64,000 nucleotides of DNA from Bacillota bacterium (GTDB lineage: Bacteria; Bacillota; UBA4882; UBA8346): the NCBI GenBank assembly GCA_023392595.1, contig JAEVYU010000053.1, forward strand, positions 62,001 to 126,000, in the 5' to 3' direction. A program made the position numbers and the translations under genes. A model generated the notes under the pieces. That model did not search any database and had not been told where the DNA came from. It worked only from the letters and a program-made list of their open reading frames with translations. Shown here one piece after another: positions 17,948 to 25,382 of the stretch (position 1 is the stretch's first letter; each line of letters starts with the position of its first letter).

Positions 17948-18760
17948 TCAATCATTGGTCGTATAATCGCCACCTAACACCTTTATGGAAATCTTGGCTA
18001 ATGTACCGTCTTTTTTCAGGGACAAAAGCGCTTTATCGATATCTTCCTGCAATTTGGTGTCTTCTTTACGGAAAACATAATATGTACTTGAGCTCGCAAT
18101 GGGGTCCCCCACTGTCTTCAGCTTGTCACCATACGCCTTATTGTAAGATTCCACAATTCTTTTGATAGAGATGAAAGCGTCAATACGGCTATTTTCAATA
18201 TTTTGAATGGCTAACGCCGGATTGGCACCGGAATCGGCATAAACCAGCTTGACTTTATTCGCGTGAGATTTGTTATATTGCTCCATTACATAAGCTTCAT
18301 TGGCTCCCGGGCTTACTTGAACCGTTTTTCCATCCAAATCTTTAATGGAGTTGATATCGTTTCTTTTTTTGGAGACTACAATCCGTAGAATAAATGTGGT
18401 ATAGCTTTCTTTACCAAACAAATACTTTTGCTCCCGTTCGGGGTTTTTCTCATATTGATGGGCTGCAATATCGATTTTTTTGGATTGGAGCGAGAGTAAA
18501 ATATTTTGAAAGTCTAAAGTCTGAAACTCAAATTGATATTGTGGCAACCGCTTATTAATAACCGATAAGACTTCATATTCATAACCTACCGGTTTGCCGT
18601 TTTCGTCCAGATAGCAATAAGGTTTAAAGGCATTACCGGTTCCAATGATAATTTTTCTGGGAGCCGGAGCGCTTGCAACAATACCGGGATTAGCCGTTGC
18701 CATCAAAACCGATACCAATAAGAAAAGGCTTGAAACTTTGAGAAAACCGATTTTGTACAT
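17948..18760 (-). CDS. Family-3 solute-binding protein (TcyJ/K-like), first of tandem pair
   Basis: A 270-residue binding protein and first gene of the ten-gene importer/nitrogenase-like operon. The start is the ATG giving MYKIGFLKVSS, directly behind GGAGG; a longer frame upstream lacks a ribosome site. A signal peptide covers about residues 1-30. The mature protein carries IIIGTGNAFKPYCYLDENGK, GYEYEVLSVINKRLP and GKTVQVSPGANEAYV. No lipobox is evident, so anchoring in the envelope is unclear. The 5' leader contains attenuator copy B. The ligand is inferred to be a sulfur amino acid by comparison with TcyJ/TcyK. Confidence 0.88.
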   Translation of the reverse strand: MYKIGFLKVSSLFLLVSVLMATANPGIVASAPAPRKIIIGTGNAFKPYCYLDENGKPVGYEYEVLSVINKRLPQYQFEFQTLDFQNILLSLQSKKIDIAAHQYEKNPEREQKYLFGKESYTTFILRIVVSKKRNDINSIKDLDGKTVQVSPGANEAYVMEQYNKSHANKVKLVYADSGANPALAIQNIENSRIDAFISIKRIVESYNKAYGDKLKTVGDPIASSSTYYVFRKEDTKLQEDIDKALLSLKKDGTLAKISIKVLGGDYTTND

Positions 18761-18865
18761 CAAAAATACCTCCAATATTTTTAGTTTTACAAACATGTTG
18801 AGTCTCTTCAATCACCAACTGTTCACTTGCCACCGTTACCGAATCACCCAAGCTGGCGATTTAAT

Positions 18866-18944
18866 AAAAAAAGACTGAGCTCGATCCTCCTAAGGTAGAA
18901 CCTTAAAAGGAATCAACTCAGTCTCCAGTCTGTCTGGTCAACTT
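18866..18944 (-). promoter_or_regulatory. Leader attenuator element, copy B
   Basis: Outer stem AGU/ACU, internal UGA/AG loop and inner stem CCAG-ACAGA-CUGG, overlapping the 5' arm of a terminator whose stem is AGACTGAG/CTCAGTCT with an inner hairpin and a run of seven T. It controls entry into the importer plus two-D/K-pair operon. Confidence 0.75.
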
Positions 18945-19006
18945 GATGATATGTATTATATGATGGCGGGCTCACAAATTCTTACTTATTTTATCGATTT
19001 AGTATG

Positions 19007-19035
19007 ATTTTAACGGAAACATAGCCAATTGTCAA
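19007..19035 (-). promoter_or_regulatory. Promoter of the importer/nitrogenase-like operon
   Basis: Minus-strand TTGACA and TAAAAT with 17-nt spacing; the initial transcribed region contains ATACTAAATCGATAAA. Roughly 60 nt of leader precede attenuator copy B. Confidence 0.7.
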
Positions 19036-19149
19036 CCTTGATTTCGATTTTTCCTAAAAATAGATGGGTGAACTAAAAAACATTCTCTGCTGCTGTAATT
19101 AATGCAAGCTTCAATCGCTTATGAGGTTATTATTAACTGTCCTCTCAGG

Positions 19150-19450
19150 CTACTTACCTTTTGTCCCTCCGAATACTTCCATTATATTTTCCATCAAACT
19201 GCTAACCGGCAAGCTGTTGGGACAGCTGCTTTTACACATGCCACACTTCAGGCAGTGGTCCACTTTAAAACTATGGTCACTGAATCAACCCAACGCCCGA
19301 TCTCAGGAGCATCAGAATGTCCTGTAATGCCCAAGATACTTAAAAAAGCCTTCTTCTTTTGCTCTTAAAACCCCTTCAAACCATCCTCCCGGATTCAGAG
19401 CTTCATCAAACAGCTTGGGACTATGTATCACAAGATCAAATAAGCATAAA
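19150..19450 (-). pseudogene. Remnant of a [4Fe-4S] aldo/keto reductase
   Basis: Directly after the DUF4345 stop, one minus-strand frame reads FDLVIHSPKLFDEAL through WFEGVLRAKEEGFFKYLG, matching aldo/keto reductases that end in a ferredoxin domain. One extra G then shifts the frame and the next frame continues GITGHSDAPEIGRWVDS. A large internal part is missing. A third frame resumes with HCLKCGMCKSSCPNSLPVSS, the C-terminal Cys motif, and ends at TAG. The N-terminal half is absent. It is a decayed gene with a frameshift and deletions, not a functional CDS. Confidence 0.75.
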
Positions 19451-19891
19451 TTATTCCAAGATACTCTTCTGCCAGAAGATGAGAAGTGGGAATCCTAATT
19501 CAAGCAGTACGAAAGCCAGATAAGTATATGAAGGCAGACCACAGGTTAATATGGAGATCAGTCGGCCAATACCGCCAAGGAAAAAAAAGAGCGCAATAAC
19601 CCGAAGCGTCATTTTATCCCGGGCGATCCGCGGAATCTGCCATAATATGATTATTCCGATGCCCAGCCATAGGCCGCTGTAAAACCTCAAGTTACTATCC
19701 AGTAGCAGAAGCCCTTTCGAGTATTTCTGCCCATCCGGGAATCCATAGTACCAATTGACCGCGCCATAAGCAAAACCAAGATAGGCTGTATACAGGGTAA
19801 AAATGCCTATAAGACCCAGTATCAACTGCATGATTCGTTTTGATACAATCTTCCCCTTAACACTTTTATCGATTGTATTTTCTATCGCCAC
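19451..19891 (-). CDS. DUF4345 membrane protein
   Basis: A 146-residue protein with four predicted membrane helices (about residues 20-42, 66-86, 95-115, 121-142), matching the DUF4345 pattern GFAYGAVNWYYGFPD followed by LRFYSGLWLGIGI. Function is unknown. Its upstream region carries a long palindrome that also occurs upstream of the padR gene in this window, so it is probably a trans target of that repressor. The aldo/keto reductase remnant abuts its 3' end. Confidence 0.7.
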   Translation of the reverse strand: MAIENTIDKSVKGKIVSKRIMQLILGLIGIFTLYTAYLGFAYGAVNWYYGFPDGQKYSKGLLLLDSNLRFYSGLWLGIGIIILWQIPRIARDKMTLRVIALFFFLGGIGRLISILTCGLPSYTYLAFVLLELGFPLLIFWQKSILE

Positions 19892-19933
19892 TTTAATTTA
19901 CTCCTCTACGGTTTCTTTCCTCATATGCACATT

Positions 19934-19958
19934 CTTCATATATCGATTCGATATATGA
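19934..19958. promoter_or_regulatory. PadR-type operator palindrome
   Basis: A 25-bp perfect palindrome (12-bp arms, one central base), core ATATATCGATTCGATATAT, about 40 bp upstream of the DUF4345 start. The same core occurs at 56019-56043, upstream of the padR gene. Confidence 0.7.
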
Positions 19959-20057
19959 AATTATTTATATACTATACCTGAATCTTCATCCTGTCAATAT
20001 CATTTTAGATTAAAGGGAAACGTCCGTGGATTCTCAAACTTCCATTCATTTTAGCGT

Positions 20058-20087
20058 AAAAAATAAAAGTCCATATCCATGGACCCC
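20058..20087 (-). terminator. Intrinsic terminator of the maturation operon
   Basis: On the minus strand GTCCAT-GGAT-ATGGAC is followed by TTTTATTTTTT. It lies beyond the 21-bp repeat array, so that array would be transcribed as 3' untranslated RNA of the operon ending with the [4Fe-4S] protein. Confidence 0.6.
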
Positions 20088-20393
20088 CAATGATGTTTAA
20101 TCGCTAAAATATCAATCGCTATTTACGACTCGCTTTGTTCCCTCATTTTCCTTCACAAACAAACCTCAATCCCGGAAAACTCTTTTAGGATCCTCTTTGA
20201 GGATATTGTTAAGATTGTAAAATAATATATAATATTATTTATAAAGGTAATATCAGCATTTAGTATAAAAAAAGCATATTGAAGATGATTAAAACACCAT
20301 CTAACATCTCCGATAGAAACAAAAAGAAAACGCCTAATGCTCTTTCAAAAAAATTCGGAGGACCAACCCTCGGTACACTTACTTGAGCGCCGT

Positions 20394-20666
20394 GTAAGCA
20401 TACGCAATCGTTCGGTATGCGTGCTCAATCGTTCGGTATGCATACTCTGTCGTTGAGTATGCGTACTCAACAGTTCGGTATGCATACTCTGTCGTTGAGT
20501 ATGCGTACTCAACAGTTCGGTATGCATACTCTGTCGTTGAGTATGCGTACTCGACAGTTCGGTATGCATGCTCTGTCGTTGAGTATGCGTACTCAACAGT
20601 TCGGTATGCATACTCTGTCGTTGAGTATGCGTACTCAACAGTTCGGTATGCTTGCGCAACCGTTGC
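20394..20666. repeat. Tandem array, 13 x 21-bp units with palindromic cores
   Basis: Thirteen head-to-tail 21-bp units, mostly alternating between two versions: one begins GTATGCATACTC, the other GTATGCGTACTC, giving a 42-bp higher-order period. Each begins with a perfect or near-perfect palindrome (GTATGCATAC). The terminal units are degenerate. Because 21 is divisible by 3 and no stops fall in the unit, long low-complexity open frames (heptads such as YAYRTVE) appear in several frames; none has a convincing ribosome site, so I do not call a gene. Spacing equals two helical turns, which would place every palindrome on one DNA face. Confidence 0.85.
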
Positions 20667-20747
20667 GTAAAAATACCTTAGTAATTTTGTCAACTTTCCT
20701 ATCGCTACCAATGAGCATCAAGTGAATTTTTTACAATCATTCCAAAC

Positions 20748-21422
20748 TCACCCTATCCACAATCCCTCGATCCGGATTTGCAGCCCCTCCGGGGTTTTAT
20801 TGACGTAATTCACCAAACCGCTGTGACGCCAATGCAACATGCACATCCGGGGCTGGAAAAAGTAACGCATGCCGATTTTAATATCCGCCCGGGATTCTTT
20901 GACCAAGCCCTCGTAGCCTTCAGCGATATAATAGCCCATATCCTTGTAACCTTTTTCCCTGGGATGCAACGGGCCGGTCACACACCATTGAATGACCCCG
21001 GTCCGGTGGTCAACCTCCCTCACAATGCCACAGTGAGTCACCGGACAGCCGCAAGACATCCCCAACGGCCGACCGATCAGTACATCGCCTTTTTGGATTT
21101 CCATCTCCCGGGTTAACATCGGGTTATGAGGAATGATGATTTCCCGCGGGCCCGGGTCTTCCGGAAAAGCCTCCAGGAAAAAATCGAAGTCCCGGCCTAA
21201 ACTGTCTTGCCAGACCGGCTTTTTTTCGGCGCAGGCTTTTTCTTTTTGATTCAAATCCTTGATTTCCCGGTCGAACATTGAATTTTGGGCGGGTACCCGG
21301 TTTTCCGATATATAAATGCACCTTTTGCTCAGTTCCGGATTTTCAGTCAGCGGAACCATAAACTCTTCACAAGTCCGGTAACCGCAAAGGCCGCAGTTCA
21401 TTCCCGGTAATTTGACTGTCAT
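20748..21422 (-). CDS. [4Fe-4S] domain protein of the nitrogenase-like maturation operon
   Basis: A 224-residue protein that starts with a four-cysteine Fe-S domain (MNCGLCGYRTCEEF, then KRC at about residue 35), the type found at the N-terminus of RnfB and CO-dehydrogenase-associated proteins. The rest contains further cysteines in SCGCPVTHCGIV and a C-terminal segment GMRYFFQPRMCMLHWRHSG. I do not recognise the C-terminal domain. It is the last gene after NifS, GTPase and ABC ATPase, so an electron-transfer or cluster-loading role for the nitrogenase-like proteins is plausible but unproven. Confidence 0.72.
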   Translation of the reverse strand: MTVKLPGMNCGLCGYRTCEEFMVPLTENPELSKRCIYISENRVPAQNSMFDREIKDLNQKEKACAEKKPVWQDSLGRDFDFFLEAFPEDPGPREIIIPHNPMLTREMEIQKGDVLIGRPLGMSCGCPVTHCGIVREVDHRTGVIQWCVTGPLHPREKGYKDMGYYIAEGYEGLVKESRADIKIGMRYFFQPRMCMLHWRHSGLVNYVNKTPEGLQIRIEGLWIG

Positions 21423-21467
21423 GGACGATCGACTCTCCTTTTTTTGATTTCTGATTTTCGATAGGCT

Positions 21468-22640
21468 TTAGGATGCTATATTTCTGGAAGTTATCGGACG
21501 TAGTTCCGCCACAACCTGCGGCAGGATATCCAAAAACTGTTCCACTTCCTCTTTGGTGTTGAACCGGCCCAGGGTAATCCGCAGCCCGCCACGGGCCTTC
21601 AAGGGATCAAAACCAAGGGCTTGCAATACATAGGATGGTTCATTGGCATGCCCGGAACTACAGGCGCTTCCGGCGGAAATCGCCATCCCCGCTTCATCCA
21701 GAGCCAATAAAAGTTTAATAGCCTCGCCTTCTTGCCCGGCAAAACCAATGGATACATGTCCGGGTAAGCGCATATAGCGGTGGCCGATCAGGTAGGCGTT
21801 AGTGATTCGCCCCAGAATCCCACCCATAAGATGTTCCCGCAACTGTACCAATCCCGCGATTTCCCCAGCCATGGTTTCACAAGTGATCTTAGCAGCAATT
21901 CCAAAACCGACAATCCCCGGCACATTCTCCGTTGCAGAACGCCGGCCTGCTTCCTGACCGCCGCCATGCAGTAACGGCTCTAACTTTAGCCCATTCCGGA
22001 TATAAAGAGCCCCTACTCCTTTAGGGCCATATATCTTATGGGCGGAAACCGATAATAAATCAACAGCTTCCAAAATACTCAGGGGAATTTTGCCCAGTGC
22101 CTGGACTGCATCGGTATGAAAAAGGGCCCCATGATCGTGGGCAATCCGGGCCAGTTCCCCAATGGGCTGGATCGTACCGATTACATTGTTGGCGGTCATG
22201 ATTGAAACCAGCCGGGTGGAAGGGCGGAGAGCCTTTTTTAAAAGCTCGGGATATACAGAACCGTCGGAGTCAACATCCAGGTAAGTTACATCCGCCCCCC
22301 GTTTTTCTAAATAAGCGCAGGTTTCAAGTATCGCCGGATGTTCTATTTTGCTGGTGATGAGATGAAACGGTGTATTCCGGAAAGTTTCAAAGACTCCGAC
22401 TAAGGCGAAATTATCTGCTTCGGTACCACTGCCGGTAAAGATGACTTCATCCGGGGTTGCATTCAGCAAGTCTGCCACTTGTTGGCGGGCTTTTTCGATC
22501 GCGCTGCGTACTTCGCGGCCTGCTTTGTGCATGCTGGATGGATTACCGTACCATTCACGAATAAAACAAGACATGCCCTCGGCCACCCGGGGATCCACCG
22601 GCGTGGTGGCTGAATTATCGAAATAAATTTGCGCGCCCAT
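21468..22640 (-). CDS. nifS: Cysteine desulfurase (NifS/IscS-like)
   Basis: A 390-residue class V PLP enzyme with the NifS opening IYFDNSATTPVDPRV, the PLP lysine in SVSAHKIYGPKGVGA (about K203) and the catalytic cysteine loop AGSACSSGHANEPS (about C329). The long loop puts it in the NifS/IscS group I. It provides persulfide sulfur for Fe-S cluster assembly. Its position between a GTPase and a [4Fe-4S] protein, in an operon shared with organosulfur uptake genes, suggests a dedicated supply of sulfur for the complex metalloclusters of the nitrogenase-like enzymes encoded alongside. No NifU/IscU scaffold is nearby. Confidence 0.88.
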   Translation of the reverse strand: MGAQIYFDNSATTPVDPRVAEGMSCFIREWYGNPSSMHKAGREVRSAIEKARQQVADLLNATPDEVIFTGSGTEADNFALVGVFETFRNTPFHLITSKIEHPAILETCAYLEKRGADVTYLDVDSDGSVYPELLKKALRPSTRLVSIMTANNVIGTIQPIGELARIAHDHGALFHTDAVQALGKIPLSILEAVDLLSVSAHKIYGPKGVGALYIRNGLKLEPLLHGGGQEAGRRSATENVPGIVGFGIAAKITCETMAGEIAGLVQLREHLMGGILGRITNAYLIGHRYMRLPGHVSIGFAGQEGEAIKLLLALDEAGMAISAGSACSSGHANEPSYVLQALGFDPLKARGGLRITLGRFNTKEEVEQFLDILPQVVAELRPITSRNIAS

Positions 22641-22643
22641 GGT

Positions 22644-23360
22644 TTATTGCCCCCGGTAAAAATTTTGATTTTCCAGGGAGCGGACCACTCCAAAGTGAGA
22701 TTGCCAGCCAACTTCCTTTTTGCCGACACAAATCGTGCAGGTCCCCACCGGGGGATTACCCCGCAGAAATAGTTGCCCGCCGGTCATTGCAGCCGCAACT
22801 TCCGGGGAATCGTGTATTTCTTCGATAATCGGATCAATGCCAATCCCATACAAAGCATTGACTTCGCGGATCGTTACATTGGGCGCAACTTCCTGGATCC
22901 GGGCCCGGAAAACTTCCCGTTCCGCTTGGGAGACCCGATCGATTTTGGTAACCACTGCGATATCGGAAAGGGAAAGCATCGGGCCTACTTTTAAGGGAAG
23001 ATTCATCCCACTGGTGGCTTCCAGGACCACAATCCCCAAAATATTCTGCACATAAGGCGAACAACGCAGGCAAAGTCCGGCAGTCTCTACTATCAACAAA
23101 TTGGCTTGCTTTTCTTCAGCCCATTTCAAAGCATCGCCCAATATCATTACATTGCAATGATCGGGGCACAATTCGCCGGAATAGATTTTACGGGTGGCGA
23201 TGCCAAATTCGACGGCCAGTTCGACGTCTTCTTCGGCAAACTGAACGTCGATTTTTAAAAAGGCCACTTTCTCACCGGCATCTTGCAACTTCCGGATTAG
23301 ATGGCGGCAAAGGGAGGTTTTTCCGGTGGTGGCCGGACCGGCGATGATTAACAATTTCAT
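22644..23360 (-). CDS. HypB/CobW-like SIMIBI GTPase
   Basis: A 238-residue P-loop GTPase. Walker A is GPATTGKTSL at the extreme N-terminus, FLKIDVQFAEEDV resembles switch I, LLIVETAGLCLRCSP holds a switch II-like region with a CxxC, and VVTKID is the guanine-specificity motif. A second CxxC occurs in GTCTICVGKKEVGWQ near the C-terminus, so metal binding is likely. HypB, UreG and CobW relatives deliver metals to enzymes. It overlaps the ABC ATPase stop (ATGA) and precedes nifS by 3 bases. It probably acts in metallocluster insertion or activation; the metal is unknown. It is not a NifH: the NifH cluster cysteines and Walker A type are absent. Confidence 0.75.
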   Translation of the reverse strand: MKLLIIAGPATTGKTSLCRHLIRKLQDAGEKVAFLKIDVQFAEEDVELAVEFGIATRKIYSGELCPDHCNVMILGDALKWAEEKQANLLIVETAGLCLRCSPYVQNILGIVVLEATSGMNLPLKVGPMLSLSDIAVVTKIDRVSQAEREVFRARIQEVAPNVTIREVNALYGIGIDPIIEEIHDSPEVAAAMTGGQLFLRGNPPVGTCTICVGKKEVGWQSHFGVVRSLENQNFYRGQ

Positions 23361-24166
23361 GGGATGGCCTCCTCCAGATCGGGTGCGAAAATCCGCTTCC
23401 CAAGACGTAATTTTTCACGTAAAAAAGCCAGTCGATCATCGAGTCCGCAAACACCAACCGATAACTTCCGTTCTTCACTACTTGTTTGGAGCACCTCGAT
23501 CATATTCCCTTCTCGCATCACAATCCGAAAATCCGATAACAAAACGATCCGGGGATCATGGGTGACAAAAATAAAGATCTTATGGTGTTCTTTTAGTAAT
23601 TGCAACGCTTTGGTACGGTGAATTCCGGCGTTTTCCACTTCATCCAGGAGCACAATCGGGGTATCGCAAATGACAGTAGCATCGGCAATGAGCAGCGCCC
23701 GGGTTTGACCGCCCGATAACTCCGTCATTCTACACTCTTGATTGATAGGTTCTCCGGTCAATTGATTGGCGAAATCAATAACCTTTTCAATCAGCTCCAG
23801 AGGATTTTTTTGACGGATCCGGGCGTGCGTTTCCAGAAATTTATCAACCGGAAGATCGGATAAAAAATTAGTATGCTGGGTAATCAGGGCGATTGGGTTG
23901 TGAGCCGGGTCTTTCCGGTAGATTGCAGGGGGAATCTCTCCGTTGATTAAAATTTGCCGCCCGGTTGGCGTATTTCGATTGGCTAATAACTCGATATCGT
24001 TAATCAAAGTTGTCTTGCCGGAACCGGTAGGGCCTACAATGCTGACTACATCACCCATTTTAAGTTCAACCCCTTGTACAGGCTCAGGTTTACCGTTCCG
24101 GCCATGGCCGCCGAAAATCGTTACGGTTGACACATCCGTATCTACCGTATTTATAAGCTGCTTCAA
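23357..24166 (-). CDS. Atypical soluble ABC ATPase
   Basis: A 269-residue ABC-type ATPase that does not look like SsuB/TauB. Walker A is GPTGSGKTT, but the signature is LSGGQTRALLIADATV, Walker B is IVLLDEVENAGI (no DEP), and the H-loop is VTHDPRIV; about 60 C-terminal residues follow. The missing DEPxxALD tail and its coupling to a GTPase and nifS argue for a mechanochemical maturation or activation role rather than transport. It could still energise the adjacent sulfonate-type permease, which has no other ATPase nearby. Start uncertain: TTG 9 nt after AGGAG is used, another TTG lies 9 bases upstream. Confidence 0.65.
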   Translation of the reverse strand: MKQLINTVDTDVSTVTIFGGHGRNGKPEPVQGVELKMGDVVSIVGPTGSGKTTLINDIELLANRNTPTGRQILINGEIPPAIYRKDPAHNPIALITQHTNFLSDLPVDKFLETHARIRQKNPLELIEKVIDFANQLTGEPINQECRMTELSGGQTRALLIADATVICDTPIVLLDEVENAGIHRTKALQLLKEHHKIFIFVTHDPRIVLLSDFRIVMREGNMIEVLQTSSEERKLSVGVCGLDDRLAFLREKLRLGKRIFAPDLEEAIP

Positions 24167-24278
24167 TTCCTTCAACTCCTAATGTAGAATACTGAAACCC
24201 CTATGGATCTCACTGAAAACATCGTATTCTTTAGGCCCGGAGTATGTGAGTAAAGTCATTGATTTACTTGGTATATAA

Positions 24279-24536
24279 TTATCGAAATTTTTTTGCTTCA
24301 TGAAGGCTAAATGAGGAGGGAAGGGCTGGTGTCGAAAAATAATCGGTGAATCCGAAATCCATCCCGAATTGGGTTAAATTACGGAGTATTCCTCCACAAA
24401 GTTCGATTCCCAGCCGAAGATTTTCGGTTTTCCGTAAAAATTCAATTTCTCCCGAAAGATAGATGGCTTTGGCGTCTTGGGCAAGCTGGGAGGCTTTCTG
24501 TTCAACGCGAATTTTGGCAATACCTTTCTTAAGCAT
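24279..24536 (-). CDS. Small protein of unknown function
   Basis: An 85-residue protein not recognised. It begins MLKKGIAKIRVEQKASQLAQ, followed by an amphipathic helix, GIELCGGILRN in the middle and a Pro/Ser-rich end. The ATG overlaps the permease stop by 8 bases, a translational-coupling arrangement that supports it being real. It lacks membrane segments and has one cysteine. About 110 bp separate it from the ABC ATPase. A longer start 30 bases upstream is possible. Confidence 0.5.
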   Translation of the reverse strand: MLKKGIAKIRVEQKASQLAQDAKAIYLSGEIEFLRKTENLRLGIELCGGILRNLTQFGMDFGFTDYFSTPALPSSFSLHEAKKFR

Positions 24537-25302
24537 TCTCTTTCCAACGATGAATTCTTTTTTCAATCATTTGCAGCGCATAATTAATCACCACGCCCAA
24601 AATCGCCATTGCTACGATGGCAGAAAACATTCGGGGAATTTGATATTTGGTTTCGGCGTCAAATAACAAAAAGCCCAGTCCTTTGCTGGCTCCAAGCATC
24701 TCAGCTGCTGTCAGGATCAGGATCGAAGTCGTCGCACTCAGACGAATCCCTGTAAAGATACTGGGAAAGGCTGAAGGTAAAATGACTTTATAAAATAGAG
24801 TGACTGGTGAAGCGCACATGGAACGGGCTGATTTGATCAGCAACGGATCAACCGTTTTCACCCCGGAGATGGTATTTAACAAAACAGCCCATTGAACCCC
24901 CCAAAAAACCAACGCAACTTTGGAAACCTCTCCAATGCCGAACAGAAACATAAACACCGGCAGCAAAGCAATGGTCGATATTTGCCGGAAGGTCTGCAAC
25001 AAGGGATCAATATAATATTCAAACCTTTTAAACCAACCGATGAGCAATCCCAGCGGAATTGCAAACAACAACCCCAGCGCAAACCCGATCAAAGCCCGCT
25101 GCAGGCTGATGGCGATATGTACGAATAGCTCACCACTGGAGGCCATACTCACAAAGGTAGCCATAACCGTCGAAAACGGCGGGATAAACGCCGGGTTCAC
25201 CATCCTGGTGCGAGTGGCAACTTCCCAAAGTAAAAGAAATGCCAGGATGCCGAGGAACTTACGCAAATTTAAAATGAAACCTTGTAAGCGATTTGAATTC
25301 AT
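24529..25302 (-). CDS. Sulfonate/nitrate-type ABC permease (SsuC-like)
   Basis: A 257-residue BPD_transp_1 permease with about six membrane helices, family blocks FIPPFSTVMATFV, LGLLFAIPLGLLIGW and the EAA-type loop SARSMCASPVTLFYKVILPSA. The start is the ATG giving MNSNRLQGF behind GAGGTG; a longer frame has no site. It pairs with the binding protein upstream and is strongly similar to the other permease of this type at 30517-31299. A canonical SsuB-type ATPase is absent from both operons, so they may share one encoded elsewhere or use the atypical ATPase downstream. Confidence 0.87.
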   Translation of the reverse strand: MNSNRLQGFILNLRKFLGILAFLLLWEVATRTRMVNPAFIPPFSTVMATFVSMASSGELFVHIAISLQRALIGFALGLLFAIPLGLLIGWFKRFEYYIDPLLQTFRQISTIALLPVFMFLFGIGEVSKVALVFWGVQWAVLLNTISGVKTVDPLLIKSARSMCASPVTLFYKVILPSAFPSIFTGIRLSATTSILILTAAEMLGASKGLGFLLFDAETKYQIPRMFSAIVAMAILGVVINYALQMIEKRIHRWKENA

Positions 25303-25382
25303 TCGGGTGCACCTCTTACAATATTTCTTACTTTTTCTCCGGCGAAATGGAACCATCATCCTCCTCGCCGGAGAAAGCATGC

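Noticed and set aside
18866..18944. T-box or S-box identity of the six attenuators
   Set aside because: No specifier loop, no T-box AARGGTGG-type bulge sequence, and no S-box core. The conserved part is only about 25 nt.
20345..20725. Several overlapping long reading frames on both strands across the 21-bp repeat array
   Set aside because: They exist only because the 21-bp unit has no stop and is a multiple of three. No frame has a good ribosome binding site or non-repetitive coding sequence of useful length.
22644..23360. Possibility that the small P-loop protein is the missing NifH-like reductase
   Set aside because: Its Walker A is GPATTGKTS, it has a TKID guanine motif and CxxC pairs, and it lacks the two NifH cluster cysteine contexts. 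It fits HypB/CobW-like GTPases.
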